Of a DNA stretch of 64,000 bases, positions 53,560 through 64,000 are shown one piece after another. The DNA lies in contig JAVLUZ010000154.1 of NCBI GenBank assembly GCA_036768485.1, positions 24,789,637-24,853,636 of the forward strand, in the 5' to 3' direction. Below the pieces are notes generated by a model. The model searched no databases and was not told the origin of the DNA. It saw only the letters and a list, made by a program, of their open reading frames with translations. This DNA is from Mermis nigrescens. Its lineage: Eukaryota > Nematoda > Enoplea > Mermithida > Mermithidae. How positions within the stretch are numbered: position 1 is the stretch's first letter; each line of letters begins with the position of its first letter. A program made the position numbers and the translations under genes.

Positions 53560-53926
53560 CATACATGTGCAGCATACGAATTCTGAGGGGGTCAGGCCCA
53601 AAAAGTTATTTTTTCAGGCTAAAAAACGATACACGTCAAAAACACTGTCTTTTGACGTTTCGGAGAATGCTCGTTCTTTTTAGGACACAAAAAATTCCGG
53701 AAAAATTTGAATTAAATCCACTAAATTGAACAAAATTTATTCAGAAAATGTGTGGCGCGAAGCTCCAAAAAATTAGCTAAAACGCTTAAAAATGCACACT
53801 TTTTACAATTTTCACGAAAAGTCGACAATTCTGGGGGGTCACAGCCATTTTTCGGGGGTCAATAGCCATTCTTGGGAGGGGGGTCAAAACCCACAAACCC
53901 CCAACCCTTCCCCAGGAGCACGCACG
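53560..53926 (+). mobile_element. Diverged family A-like hAT element
   Basis: Begins CATACATGTGCAGC and ends GGAGCACGCACG. The octamers atgcggac (53552-53559) and atacggac (53927-53934) match at 7 of 8 positions. It is longer (367 bp) than standard family A and contains a CTGGGGGGTCA right part. It is inserted in the intron between the exons at 52147 and 54138. Confidence 0.75.
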
Positions 53927-54137
53927 ATACGGACTATCATACTTCCGTTTACCGCAGTGCACTTGATGCGCATTCTTTCTGACTGTCGTTATGTCATTAT
54001 TTAAAACATCGGCTTCTCTGTTATTTTGCATTCAGGCATTGACGATAACTCGTTATTTTTATGCCTTTTTCAAAAATTTTTGCTCAGCATCAAGCTCAGA
54101 TTTTCTGTATTTATAATACATAATTTTGCTTATTAAG

Positions 54138-54358
54138 AATCACCTGAAAAATCGAAAAAAAGAGGCTCAAAGAAACGAAGATCGTCGTCGAAGAGTAGAA
54201 AGCCAAAAAGGACTGAATTGACTAAGGAGACGAAAGACCGATTTTTAGACAAAACGCCCTCACGGTTTTCGGAAGGAACGCAACCAAGTGTGCCAAGTGA
54301 AAAAACTTTGAACTTGGTCGAAATGCGGAAAGCTCAGGCGGCAACAAGGAGAAAATAA
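54138..54358 (+). CDS. Terminal exon, Lys/Arg/Ser-rich C-terminus
   Basis: After the acceptor TTGCTTATTAAG the frame runs 73 codons to TAA: S-P-E-K-S-K-K-R, a run of basic and Ser residues, then T-K-E-T-K-D-R-F-L-D-K-T-P-S-R-F and a final A-T-R-R-K. A stop just upstream of the acceptor means it can only be read after splicing. Its phase fits the exon at 52147-52338. Nuclear-localisation-like clusters (K-K-R, K-K-R-R) are present. Family unknown. Confidence 0.45.
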
Positions 54359-54647
54359 TATAATCGTAAGCCCGATTCGGCGTTCAAAGTCGTCGTTTAT
54401 TTGGATTTTCTACTACTAACATTATATTCCCATGCTCGTATTACTGAGATTTAAGTAAATCGCTATTAATCCCACGCGTGAAATTTATCGCAATAAATCA
54501 TTGTCCATTAGTTTTCGCATATATGTATGTGCATAAGACATAAATTCAACCGCCTGTTTCACTGATTATTTTTTGGTTTCAAATGCTCCTCCATCCCCGC
54601 AGAAGCTTATTATTCGTACCCACAAAATACTTTTTCGTGCCTCCAAG

Positions 54648-54774
54648 CAGTGGCGATCCAGGATTTTCCTAAAGGGGCGGTACCCCCAAGAAAGGGGGGG
54701 CGGGGCCCTGACTTGAGCGGAAAAATTGAGCAGGGGCGGCGGCCCACACCTGCCTCCCCCTAAATCCGCCCCTG
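54648..54774. mobile_element. Short hAT-like element with perfect TSD
   Basis: Ends CAGTGGCGATCCAGG and CTAAATCCGCCCCTG are inverted repeats. The octamer cctccaag stands on both sides (54640-54647 and 54775-54782). Only 127 bp. Confidence 0.9.
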
Positions 54775-54910
54775 CCTCCAAGGATCGTAAAATGTTTAAA
54801 AATTGTGGCATGTATGAATTTATCTGATTTTCATAGTTTTGACACATTTCGGAACCTTCCATAGCACCACCTATACATGGATGCACATTCGATCTGAGGA
54901 ATCAGTTCAG

Positions 54911-55008
54911 CACATGTGGGCGTGGGTTTTAGACCCCTCCGAGCATCCTGCATTTTGCCAGCTTTGCACCACCCGGACCCTCCAGAGATTGGCCGCTGCC
55001 CATGTATG
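54911..55008 (-). mobile_element. Family A-like remnant
   Basis: CACATGTGGGCGTGGG at the left and GCTGCCCATGTATG at the right match family A ends in reverse. The flanking octamers match at only 5 of 8 positions and the middle is heavily changed. Confidence 0.45.
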
Positions 55009-55759
55009 CCGGTCACACAAGGAGCATCTTGAGTTGAAACGGCCTGGAAAACTGGTGCCTATGCTAAAATGGCATAAAAACTATACCAATACAAATCAGT
55101 TTCCAGTCGGTTTCACATGCTTTTGCGGAAAAATTTTTATTTTCACCTATTGTCGTCGTCTTGCCTACTCGTAACCATGCCTGTGCATATAATTTAGAGG
55201 GGGTCCTAAATATTTTCAAAACAAAAAACTTAATCGATGGCGATGATCAAACATGTACGTGTGAGGTGTGTAACAGGTGCGGGAGGTAGACTCCCAGAAT
55301 ACATAGGAAAGAAAATTTTCCGGTAGAAATGAGGCAAAATGAAGGCCGAGAAAATTTGAAAATTGAATATTTTCTCCAAAGTGCTTAATTTACTAGACTG
55401 AATAATAACGTAGTTTTCACGCTATTTTAGCGCTTAAGGCGCATTCATACTTCGTCCGACTCATTCCGATTTGGTGTCGGAATGCGAAAATTGACAAATC
55501 CGCTCCGACATCAGTCCGACATCATGCGACACGCGTCCGACTTTTCTTTGCGCATGACGTCATAATCTGTGTCGCAATGCGACTTTTTTGGCGGAACGGA
55601 CAAGTTGAGTTGGTTTCAACTTTCGTCCGTCCGACACACGTGAAATGTAAACTACAGCGTATAGGAAGATTGGCGCGACATGTAGCGCATTGCGCGCCTT
55701 GTTTATTTTGTACTATTCATTGTTGCAGTCAATTCATCCTATTTCATCTCTCTATAAAT

Positions 55760-56220
55760 GTATTTTCATGCGTCGGAAATGACTTTTATTGATTGGAGCA
55801 CGGTTTATGAAGATATATCCAGGATTTTGAACAGGAGGAATCCAGAAAAATTTCGTAAAATTTAAAAAGTGCACTTTAATATTGTACTAGCAAATGGGGC
55901 ACTTCGCTACCCCATCTGCTAGAGTGTCTGTAAACAAATAATATATTAACCAGTAATTAGTATAAAAAATTGAATGACTCTGCAATGGATCGGCGAGCGG
56001 TTTTTGTATTTTTTATATCTAGCTAGCTGCCCGGCGTTGCCCTGGCTGAACTTAGGCCTGATAGCTGTATGGGATTGAGATGTCTCTTGTATTTTTTTAT
56101 TTTTCGGGACTTTTGATGCTTTTAGGATATTTTTAAAAAAATTGTTGGTAAAAACATTGTATTTTTTAAATTTTTTAAAACTGTCTTTTGTCATCCATTT
56201 CTTTGATTGAATTCATATTT
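55760..56220. other. Unassigned sequence
   Basis: Contains a hairpin AGCAAATGGGG...CCCCATCTGCT (55889-55921) and AGCTGCCCGGCGTTGCC near 56025. Otherwise nothing seen. Confidence 0.35.
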
Positions 56221-56261
56221 CTGACGTTATAGAATGGTTCTGAGAATTCTTTATCCTAAAT

Positions 56262-56556
56262 CATATTTTTGATGTTCTGAGATGTTCTGGAAATTATACC
56301 ATCAGATGGTTTGGGATGTTTAAAAATTTTGTTTGATCATAACCATATTTTTAACGTTTTGGAATATTAAAAAACTTTTTTGGTCCAAAACCATACTTTT
56401 GATGTTTTTGGGAGTTTAAAAATTTTTTTGGTCGTCGAAACCATATTTTTGATGTTTTGGGGTGTTTAAAAAATTTTTTTGTCAAAACCATTTTTTTGAT
56501 GTTTTGGGATGTTTAAAGATTTTTTTGGTGCAAACCATATTTTTGATGTTTTGGGA
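56262..56556. repeat. ~55-60-bp tandem array, about five units
   Basis: Repeating words ACCATATTTTTGATGTTTTG and GGGTGTTTAAAAATTTTTTTGG with drift between units. Confidence 0.8.
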
Positions 56557-56566
56557 CACCAATCTT

Positions 56567-56797
56567 ACAGCACAGGATATGTTATAGCACTGGGTTTGGT
56601 GTATCATGTCCTATCTTGTAGCATGGGGTATGTTATACCCCGTCCTATCCTGTAACACTGGGTATGTTATATCACGTCCTATCTTATAGCATGGGGCATG
56701 TTAATTCACTTCCTATTGTATAGCATGGGGTATGTTACATCACGTCCTATTGTATAGCATTGAGTATTTTGTATCACGTGCTATCTTATAGCGTCGG
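56567..56797. repeat. ~40-bp tandem array, about six units
   Basis: Repeating words CACGTCCTATCTTATAGCAT and GGGGTATGTTATAT. It follows directly on the array at 56262 but has an unrelated unit. Confidence 0.82.
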
Positions 56798-57994
56798 GTT
56801 CAACTTTGTACAATGTTCAACTTTGCCCTCATTGTAAACAAATGCAAAAAGTTGCATATTAAATTAGCCGCTAGAAGCAAAAACATTTGGATTTGTATTT
56901 TCGAAAGCCGCATGTTTGCTGCTTTCTTTCAAAGCCGCATTTTTGCTGCTTTCGATTGCTTCGCATTAAATTTCACGCGCGCTGGTTTACAAGGTCAAAA
57001 ATTTTGACTTGGTGCAAGCGCTTTTTCAGTGATTGATCATGTTTATAAGTACCCGTACGTGATTTCCTTTCAGCCCGTCTCATACATGTTTTATGATGCC
57101 AGATCGTATATTTAAAGTATGGAATATGGAATCAGCGGTCCCAGAAACCCCAGGGGCCAAATTTCGGAAGCAACAGTCAATCTGTGCTTCTGCAAAAAGA
57201 CAAAAACCTAAATTTTACGCTATGCATAGGGTACCTTTGGGCTTCCGTATCTCAGAAACCAATCCGTGAATTTTCTTCAAATTCTACAGTAAGGTCAGTC
57301 ATAAGATATTAAATAATTGGTGGAAACTTTAAAAAAAATTATCCACTGCGATTCAAGATATTTGATAAAATACACTTGTAAATCACGTTTTTCTTACGGC
57401 ATCACATCAGTTCACACTGTAGTGTAATGTGGTTCACACCAGTCGATAGCGCATAAAAAGTTGATCTAGGGTGGCTTTAAAATTTTACCTGCGGCAATTG
57501 TATAAGCGGCTAGAGCTACCAAAACCTTTTACATACATCCGTAGTTTCCGGGTTTCAGAAGTCCGATCGAGCCATTTGAATCAAAAAATTGTAATTAGCG
57601 CCCGAGAATACCCATTGAGTGAAAATATAAGTATCACAAAATTATCCAGTAAAAACTTTTTTGCCTCAAGCACACACAGACTAAAGGCTCATTCATACTT
57701 CGTCCGATCCGACATCGGACGACACCGCATGTTCCATCCTGTCGGACGCGGTGTCGGACAGAATCGGATGCGACTCTGCCCGACACGCGTTGCGACTCTG
57801 CCCGATACGCGTTGCGACTCTGCACGACACGCGTCCGACAGGATGCGACATGCGATGTCGTCCGAAGTCGGATCGGACATCTGATCCGACTTTCATTCAT
57901 ACTTTATCCGACTTCTTCCGACTAAAAATCAATATTTTCAGCGCAACAAACATTTATGTTTTTATATTGTCTCTCTATCGAACAGCGTTTGTAA

Positions 57995-58495
57995 CATAAG
58001 TGGGCGTGGGGGGTTGGGGGCATACGTGGGCAGCTAGAAAATTCCGGGGAGGGGGGTGCAAGATTTTTTGAAACTAAAAAATGGCCTTAAAAATGGTGGT
58101 ATGGCGAAAAACATCATTTTTCGACGTTTTCATCGATCACTATCCATTGGCATCAATAAATTGCGAAAAAAACGAAACAAATTTCAAAAATTGAATTCTG
58201 GGAGGGGGTGTTTTGATTTCTGGGGGTATTTTGGTTTCTGGGGGATGCATACCCCCAAATCCCCCACGCCCAGGTGTGGTTGGGGGTATGTAACCCCCAG
58301 AAACTAGAATACCCCCAGAAACCATATACTCCCCCAGAATTCAATTTTTAAAAATTATGTTTTTTTATCAATATTTTGATGCCATTGGATAGTGCTCGAT
58401 GAGAAACGTCGAAAAATGGTGTTTTTCGTCATACAACCACTTCTAAGACCATTTTTTGACGTTTAAAAATTTTTTCACCCCCCTCCAGAAATAAA
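57995..58495 (-). mobile_element. Family A hAT-like element hosting a nested copy
   Basis: Left end CATAAGTGGGCGTGGGGGG. The body resumes at 58287 after the nested copy and runs to CACCCCCCTCCAGAAAT near 58495, where the normal terminus (GCTGCCCACGTATG) is missing. Confidence 0.72.
58021..58278 (+). mobile_element. Family A hAT-like element nested in another
   Basis: Begins CATACGTGGGCAGC and ends CGCCCAGGTGTG (258 bp), with perfect octamers gttggggg on both sides (58013-58020 and 58279-58286). Orientation opposite to its host copy. Confidence 0.92.
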
Positions 58496-59265
58496 AATTA
58501 AATGCTGAAAGTATCGGAGTTCGTTTCATGCGCCAATTTATTTAAACTTATTAATTTATTTGAACTTATTTCCCACAAATATGGATGTTCTTTGACAGTT
58601 ATGATTAATAACTCCGTAGTAACGTCGTCAAAATCGCCATTAGCCATTTGCAATTAATTAAATTTTAAACCTGAAAAATACAATAAAATGGATTGACTGC
58701 AACAATAAATAGTACAAAATAAATGAGACACGATATGCCACAGCGCTTTTATACGACTAGTACAGAGCAATAAATTAATCAAAAATTTAAAGCTTGAAAA
58801 ATGAAATAGTACAAAATAAGCAAGGCGTGCAATGCGCTACATGTCGCGCCAATCTTCCTACACGCTGTAGTTTAAATTTCATGTGTGTCGGACGGACGAA
58901 AGTTGAAACCAACTCAACTTGTCCGTTCCGACAAAAAAGTCGCATTGTAAAACAGATTACGACGTCATGCGCAAAGAAAAGTCGGACGCGTGTCGCATGA
59001 TGTCGGATAATGTCGGACTCATGTCGGTGCGTGTCGGAGCGGTTTTGTCAATTTTCGCATTCCGACACTAAATCGGACGGAGTCGGACGAAGTATGAATG
59101 CGCCTTTACACACAACTCGAAATTAACATTATAGATTATAACGTTAAAATATTTACAGCATGGTCCGTATCTTGATCCTAATTCATCCGGTAAATAAGTT
59201 TAAATAAATTGGCGCTTGAAACGAACTTTGATACTTTCAGCATTTAATTCTAATTTAATACATGA
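58496..59265. repeat. Inner inverted repeat around the pair 1 right arm
   Basis: TTAAATGCTGAAAGTATC...GCGCCAATTTATTTAAACTTA (58505-58560) is complementary to TTTAAATAAATTGGCGC...GATACTTTCAGCATTTAA (59196-59250). The pair encloses the right arm of pair 1. Confidence 0.6.
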
Positions 59266-59639
59266 AAAAATAGTAAAAGCCAGCAGCATTTTTAACACCC
59301 TTTCTCCCACCGGCGACGCTACTGAAGATTGAAGTAAAATTTTTCAACGTCAATTCAGTTGAAACTTGCAAGAACAAGTGGCACAATTTGCGTGATAGTA
59401 TAAAAAACATCAATGCTTGTTGCGGTGAAAATATTGATTTTTAGTCGGAAGAAGCCGGATGAAGTATGAATCAAAGTCGGATCCGATGTCTGATGCGACG
59501 CTGCGCGGCACCGCATGCCGCATCCTGTCGGACGCGTGTCAGACAGAGCCGCATGCGGCTCTGTCCGACAAGAGTCCGACAGGATGCGACATGCGGTGTC
59601 GCGCGACGTCGGATCGGACGAATGTATGAATGAGCCTTT

Positions 59640-62132
59640 ACGCCAATTTTTGAGGTTATTTTAGTCCAAAAGAGCTCGATTTTTAATCCCCGCCCTAGAT
59701 CAGCTGTCCCACTCCCCCAATCAGCCACGCTGTTCAGCTATGATATTAATTGGACTTATGTATGTATGTATCTCCAGTCCACGCGCTTTTTAATTGTAAT
59801 CGAAAAAACGGCGAAAAACTTTAAGACCAAATTCTAAAGCTTCACAAGATTTATTCGATCTATGGAGTCAACCACGCCCTTGTATAGTCCGCACTTAAGT
59901 TTAGAGCAAACACGCCCTCTGAAGAACAAGTCAGCTGATTATTCCCGGAATTACTGAGAAAATGTTAAAACAAAATTTTTAACATTGTTTATTAAGTTTT
60001 TAAAATTATTAAAATGTATTGACTTAGAAAATGTTCTCAAGACCCACAGCCGTTTTGAGAGTTTAAATTCATCCTCCGCACATTTATAAATCGCCACGGC
60101 AGAATTTATACTTTCCCAAACTTACGACATTTGCTTTTCAAGCATTTTTAGCGATCTTTTAATTCGTGAATACCTTCTGTTTTAGTATTATGAAAGTTTA
60201 CTCAGTCAGATACATACCAATTCAAAGTATACCCTATTTACGCTCCTAGCCGTACTTTAACCTGGTACAATTTTATTAAATTTTAGGCATGTAGTATTAT
60301 TCCAAAAGGGGAAGTCTCGTCGGGAACGTCCAAATAATAATGCTTTGTTGGGATGGAAACCTGTCGTTCTAAGTCTGTATAAAAGCTCTTTAAAAGAAAT
60401 TTCTGGGCCGATTCTTCGAAATTCTTGGTTTGTGGGGTGAGTCAGCCAGAGAGCGTTAGTCTGTCTGAATGCGTAGCGTAACATTGCATTGATGTCCAGT
60501 TTTTGGTCAATTTTAAGCGTTTTTCCCTATAAAACCATCCTTTTTTGGACTTAATTATGACAAAGCACTTTATGACAAAGCACTTTCAAAATCCTAATTT
60601 TGATAAGTAAAAAGTGTTAATTGTTGCGATCTGAATCATAAGACTATTATTAAGAAATCGCAATAGAAAATATAAATTTAGAATGGCGGTTGCTGTAGCA
60701 TTTTCCTATTTCCAGGCAACAACTAGAAAGTGTTTCTATTGTGAATTTAAGCCGAGGCTCAAATGAAAATGGAATCGTTTTATGCATTAAAAACCCTTGA
60801 ATAAAAATTTTATGCTAAATTTTTTGAAATATTCCAGGACCGAGCTATTCATCCGAGCGTTGCCTATGATGAAATATATTAAACTCGGTCCGCTCTACTT
60901 ATCGCAATAGTGAAAAGGTAATTGTAATGAGTAATGAGTGAATGTGATTAAATTGCAAAATTACTGTTCTATATTAATAAAATTCAGTACAGAAATCATG
61001 TGTCGTTCTTCCAATTGTAAAATCCACTCCACTGGGACTTCAGTAGTTTTTAACATGTTTCAAAATAGTGATTCGTACTGAAATCAGAACTTAGTACAGA
61101 TATCACGCGTCGTTTTTTATCGCAAAATGCAATCTACTTCATTGCGACTTCAATATACTTTAATATACTTCAGAATAGTAGTTCGTGCTTAAATCGTATG
61201 CTGTCGTACAACCCCAGTAAAAGTATGAGGCTTAACTATGCTGAATCTTAAAATTTAATTAAGCCTGGCTTAAACCTGCCCTACACTTCAAATGCACATA
61301 TTCAATTTGAATGTATAGAAACAGCTTTTATTATTTGTCAGTTCTGTATTTATATATGAGCACTCATAAGCGTAGAGGGTCTGGAGGACTCCCAGAATCC
61401 GGTGGAACCCCCCCCCTTTTCCCAAAAAAATCGACAGACCCTGCAGAATTGAATTTTCGAAGATATTCTTAGCCACTTTGCTCCAGTGGACCCCCCAGAA
61501 TTTGGTTGCTGCTTATGTATGCATATGAGCCAGATGTTCACTCGTTGCCTGCACTCTGTTCTCATTGCTTTCGGACCGATTTTAAAGGGTAAAATAAAAT
61601 TTTTATTTTTTTAATTTTAAAGCTTCATCGCCGTATATTAAAAAATTTAAAAAGTGTCGGGTTTGATATTTCCAATAGTTAAAAAAAGTCGCAGACCCTT
61701 TGGATATTTTTACGAATTTCGTTTCCATTTTTCACCATTCTTTTATCAACCTTGAAGCTTGATAAAAAGCATCAAAATTTGCATTTTTATGCCGCCCTTT
61801 ATTATTTAAATTTTTCCAAGCCAACCGGAAGTTTTGCTATTTTGTATCTGCTTGCCATACACGTAACGGCTCTAAATTTAGGGAGGAGAGTTCCCGGCCA
61901 ATAAGGGGGAATAGGGAGGGGTCAATGATCTCTAATCTTTGGGCAAAAAAAAAAAACGCTTAAAAACGGCCGAAAAATCGATGTTTTTCAAAAATTTGGT
62001 GGAGGTCACAAATTTTCTGCCTTTGGGGGGATAGGGGGACGTCCGACTTCGGGTGGCGGATCCACTCCCCCTCTCACGTGTATCTGTCTGCCCATGCCAC
62101 TTGTTTTCAAAAGCGCCGAATCAACTTCATAG
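59640..62132. other. Mostly unassigned DNA with transposon remnants
   Basis: No supported exon. A family A-like relic lies around 61363-61535 (CATAAGCGTAGAGGG...GGTTGCTGCTTATGTATG). A G-rich hAT-type relic lies around 61860-62090 (GTAACGGCTCTAAATTTAGGG...CCACTCCCCCTCTCACG). The rest is AT-rich. Confidence 0.35.
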
Positions 62133-62327
62133 GACTAAATGAGGAGAGTGGCTGAGTTTGCGAAAACGGTCTCTGTACCGCAAGTAGTTCACATTGCAAA
62201 AAGCGGATCTCAGCGTTCCATGAGGATTTGGATTTTCGTTGGCATTCTGACCTTTGTTTGTGCCGCGTGCTGCAGTGGATTGCTCATTTGGAAATTCACA
62301 CTGCATCGTAAAATTACGACTATTTCA
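62133..62327 (+). CDS. Exon with DEG/ENaC (pickpocket-like) channel N-terminus
   Basis: The acceptor ACTTCATAG precedes 62133 and the donor TTTCA|GTAAGC follows 62327. An ATG lies at 62139. The peptide has the layout of a DEG/ENaC subunit start: F-A-K-T-V-S, a short loop, H-I-A-K-S, Arg, then a ~23-residue membrane span (I-W-I-F-V-G-I-L-T-F-V-C-A-A-C-C) leading to K-F-T and T-T-I-S. The family's His-Gly gating pair before the span is replaced by Pro-Gln here. No second exon of the channel could be found to the right. Weak alternative: any single-pass membrane protein. Confidence 0.45.
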
Positions 62328-62738
62328 GTAAGCGCGAGTATGTTTCTTTAGAAATTCATAACACATGGGCGTGATCAAAGATGCACAGCACACATGCGCA
62401 CTGAAGCGTGGTATGGGGGTATCCCCTCTACCACAAAGGCGTACCCCCTCAGGCCATTTGCGGACCAAAACCTATTGTTGGAATTATGAAACATCGCCAA
62501 ACGATGCCCAATAGTATAATCTGAAGTATTTTTCGAGTAGTACTTTGTCCATTCATTCAAGCACTTTTTGCCCATTATTTTGTGCATGTTTGATGGTGAG
62601 CCGACATTAGAGCGCAGCGACATTAGAGCGCGCGACATTGAACGCAGCCATAATGAGATGTTTTCACGTACCTTTACAAAACTTTTATGCTGATAAATGG
62701 AAGAATTCGCCGGTTAAAGCTTCACGGACAGAACGAGC

Positions 62739-62875
62739 ATGCCTTTGAAAAAATTCCTACTGTATCTTACACTCATGACTATATGCAACGATTCATTTAT
62801 TTTCCGATTCAGAATTGGAAACGCTTTCTATTATAACGGGGCAAAGTTAACTACGCATGAATATCTCGGTATCAG
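62739..62875 (+). CDS. Possible first exon of a secreted protein
   Basis: An ATG opens 45 codons with a signal-peptide-like start (M-P-L-K-K-F-L-L-Y-L-T-L-M-T-I-C) and ends at a donor ATCAG|GTAGTA in phase 2. It could equally be chance. No downstream exon was found before the window ends. Confidence 0.22.
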
Positions 62876-63428
62876 GTAGTAAGCAATTTTTAAGCTTTTC
62901 TGCACTGTTCTGGCTGCTCCTACCTAAGTGACTTTTGATACGTTTTTAAACGCATCTTCAAGCTATTCTACACTGTTCTTGCTGCTCTTGCGTGACTTTT
63001 GATGTAAAATTTTTTAAAAATTTTCACTGACTTGTTTGTCACAGAAGTGTATCAAAAATGCATTTTGCCTTTTTAATCTGCACTTAAAATGCTAAAGCGT
63101 CGCATACATGTAGTAGCAGATAAATTTACACTTCTGGCAGATCAGTAAAATGGTTACGTATACAAATTATGCTAAGGAGGGCGCGAAGCGCTAAAGAAAA
63201 TATGGTTGGGGGGTTCAAGGGACACGCTTAAAGACCGCTTGACGGGGTCTGAGGCGGAGCAGCAGAAAATTTTGAGTTCTTGAAGTTTTTAAGGAACAAG
63301 GTAACGATAAAAAATTAAGGAAGGATGTTAAGTCACAACTAGAATTTAGAATTTGAATTTACATAAGTCACCTCACCAACATTTCCATTAATGGTTAGCA
63401 AACTTCCATTCCATCCACCAAGTATGAC

Positions 63429-63984
63429 CACACATGGGCGTGGGGGGTTCGGGGGTATGCACCCCCAGAAGTTGAAATACCCCCCCAGAAATCAAAATAC
63501 CTCCCCCAGAAGAAATTTTTTTTGCTTTTTTAGCAATTTTTTGATGCCATTGGATAGTGCTCGATGAGAAAGGTCGAAAAATGGTGTTTTTTTGCCATAC
63601 AACCATAGGTGGGCAGCGCCAAGATTCTGGGGGGTGAAAAATTTCTGGGGGGTGAAAAAATTTTCAAAGGTTAAAAATGGCCTTAAAAATGGTGGTATGG
63701 CGAAAAAACACCATTTTTCGACGTTTCTCATCGAGCACTATCCAATGGCATCAAAAAATTGCCAAAAAAAAACAAAAAAAAATTTTCTGTGGGGGGGTAT
63801 TTTGATTTCTGGGGGGGGGGGGTATTTCAACTTCTGGGGGGGGGGGGTGCATACCCCCCCAAACCCCCCACGCCCATGTGTGCATACAACCACTTTTAAG
63901 ACCATTTTTTGACCTTTTAAAATTTTTTCACCCCCTCCAGAAAATTTTTCACCCCCCCCAGAATTTCGGTGCTGCTCACCTATG
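63429..63984 (-). mobile_element. Family A hAT-like element hosting a nested copy
   Basis: Begins CACACATGGGCGTGGGGGG and ends GCTGCTCACCTATG, with perfect octamers agtatgac on both sides (63421-63428 and 63985-63992). Interrupted at 63604 by another family A element. Confidence 0.93.
63604..63882 (+). mobile_element. Family A hAT-like element nested in another
   Basis: Begins CATAGGTGGGCAGC and ends CGCCCATGTGTG (279 bp), with perfect octamers catacaac on both sides (63596-63603 and 63883-63890). Orientation opposite to its host. Long G-runs (up to 12) lie near the right end. Confidence 0.93.
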
Positions 63985-64000
63985 AGTATGACTCTCACAT

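Larger units (their letters stand above)
55434..59107. mobile_element. Long-inverted-repeat element rich in TCCGAC/GTCGGA (pair 1)
   Basis: Left arm 55434-55760 starts TTAAGGCGCATTCATACTTC. The right arm, about 58680-59107, ends GTATGAATGCGCCTTTA. The arms are complementary over ~320 bp, including AAGTTGAGTTGGTTTCAAC and TTGGCGCGACATGTAGCGCA. The right arm has a small internal duplication. The space between holds two tandem arrays, part of a second inverted pair and family A elements. No transposase was found. Confidence 0.6.
57683..59637. mobile_element. Long-inverted-repeat element rich in TCCGAC/GTCGGA (pair 2)
   Basis: Left arm 57683-57950 starts TAAAGGCTCATTCATACTTC. Right arm ~59405-59637 ends ATGAATGAGCCTTTA. 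Complementarity reaches TCCGACTAAAAATCAATATTTTC at the inner edge (about 230-260 bp). Each arm alone also folds back, as GCATGT...CCATCCTGTCGGACGCG faces its complement. It overlaps pair 1, so one has been inserted into or recombined with the other. Confidence 0.62.

Noticed and set aside
57634..57900. Arg/Asp/Ser-rich frames on both strands
   Set aside because: All come from reading the TCCGAC/GTCGGA hexamer array. Repeating R-x-S/D patterns in every frame are a repeat artefact.

Overview
The window looks like repeat-packed genomic DNA of a metazoan, probably an arthropod or another small invertebrate. The signs are AT-rich DNA, split genes with GT-AG junctions, nested hAT-type miniature elements, CR1/jockey-like LINE scraps, tRNA-derived SINEs and one complete Ty3/Gypsy LTR retrotransposon. 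A 100-base run of N (30597-30696) marks a scaffold gap. Apart from the retrotransposon there is almost no long open frame. All host-gene calls are exon models read by eye from splice signals and family resemblance. The species itself cannot be named from this sequence.

1-8.6 kb: a minus-strand gene with a ribosomal L1 domain (RSL1D1/Utp30-like) in four supported exons (8578-8430, 6447-6297, 4855-4707, 1189-900) plus a possible last exon (167-88). Its introns are full of transposons. Two introns seem to end in AATCAC rather than AG.

8.7-24 kb: a mosaic of hAT-like non-autonomous families, called A to E here. Many have intact 8-bp target duplications, and several sit inside their own relatives. 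The stretch also holds a 1.5-kb foldback element with a 9-bp duplication, two copies of a tRNA-derived SINE, truncated LINEs and a ~195-bp tandem array.

24-34.8 kb: an old duplicated region full of CTTTACAC/GTGTAAAG motifs, the assembly gap beside an LTR-like fragment, a possible small gene (32.2-32.9 kb) and an element ended by short tandem inverted repeats.

34.8-51.9 kb: a hAT-like element (34841-51887) split by a 14.4-kb Gypsy element (37383-51755). The Gypsy LTRs differ by 3 substitutions and one 1-nt indel, with a 4-bp GCAC duplication, so the insertion is recent. It carries an upstream Gag-like ORF1, a Gag-Pol ORF2 (CCHC, protease, RT, RNase H, integrase) and, in the env position, a 1384-aa ORF3 with no membrane features. 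ORF3 has a DEDDy (RNase D/WRN/Mut-7 type) 3'-5' exonuclease domain with D147-x-E149, a candidate D229 and Y324-x3-D328. A strong 3' splice site lies 4 nt before the ORF3 ATG, so expression from a spliced subgenomic RNA is likely. This exonuclease-bearing retrotransposon is the most interesting object in the window.

52-64 kb: a two-exon plus-strand gene model ending in a Lys/Arg/Ser-rich tail, a hairpin-dense zone of GTCGGA/TCCGAC-rich long inverted repeats (55.4-59.6 kb), one exon resembling the N-terminus of a DEG/ENaC channel (62133-62327), and more self-nested family A elements.
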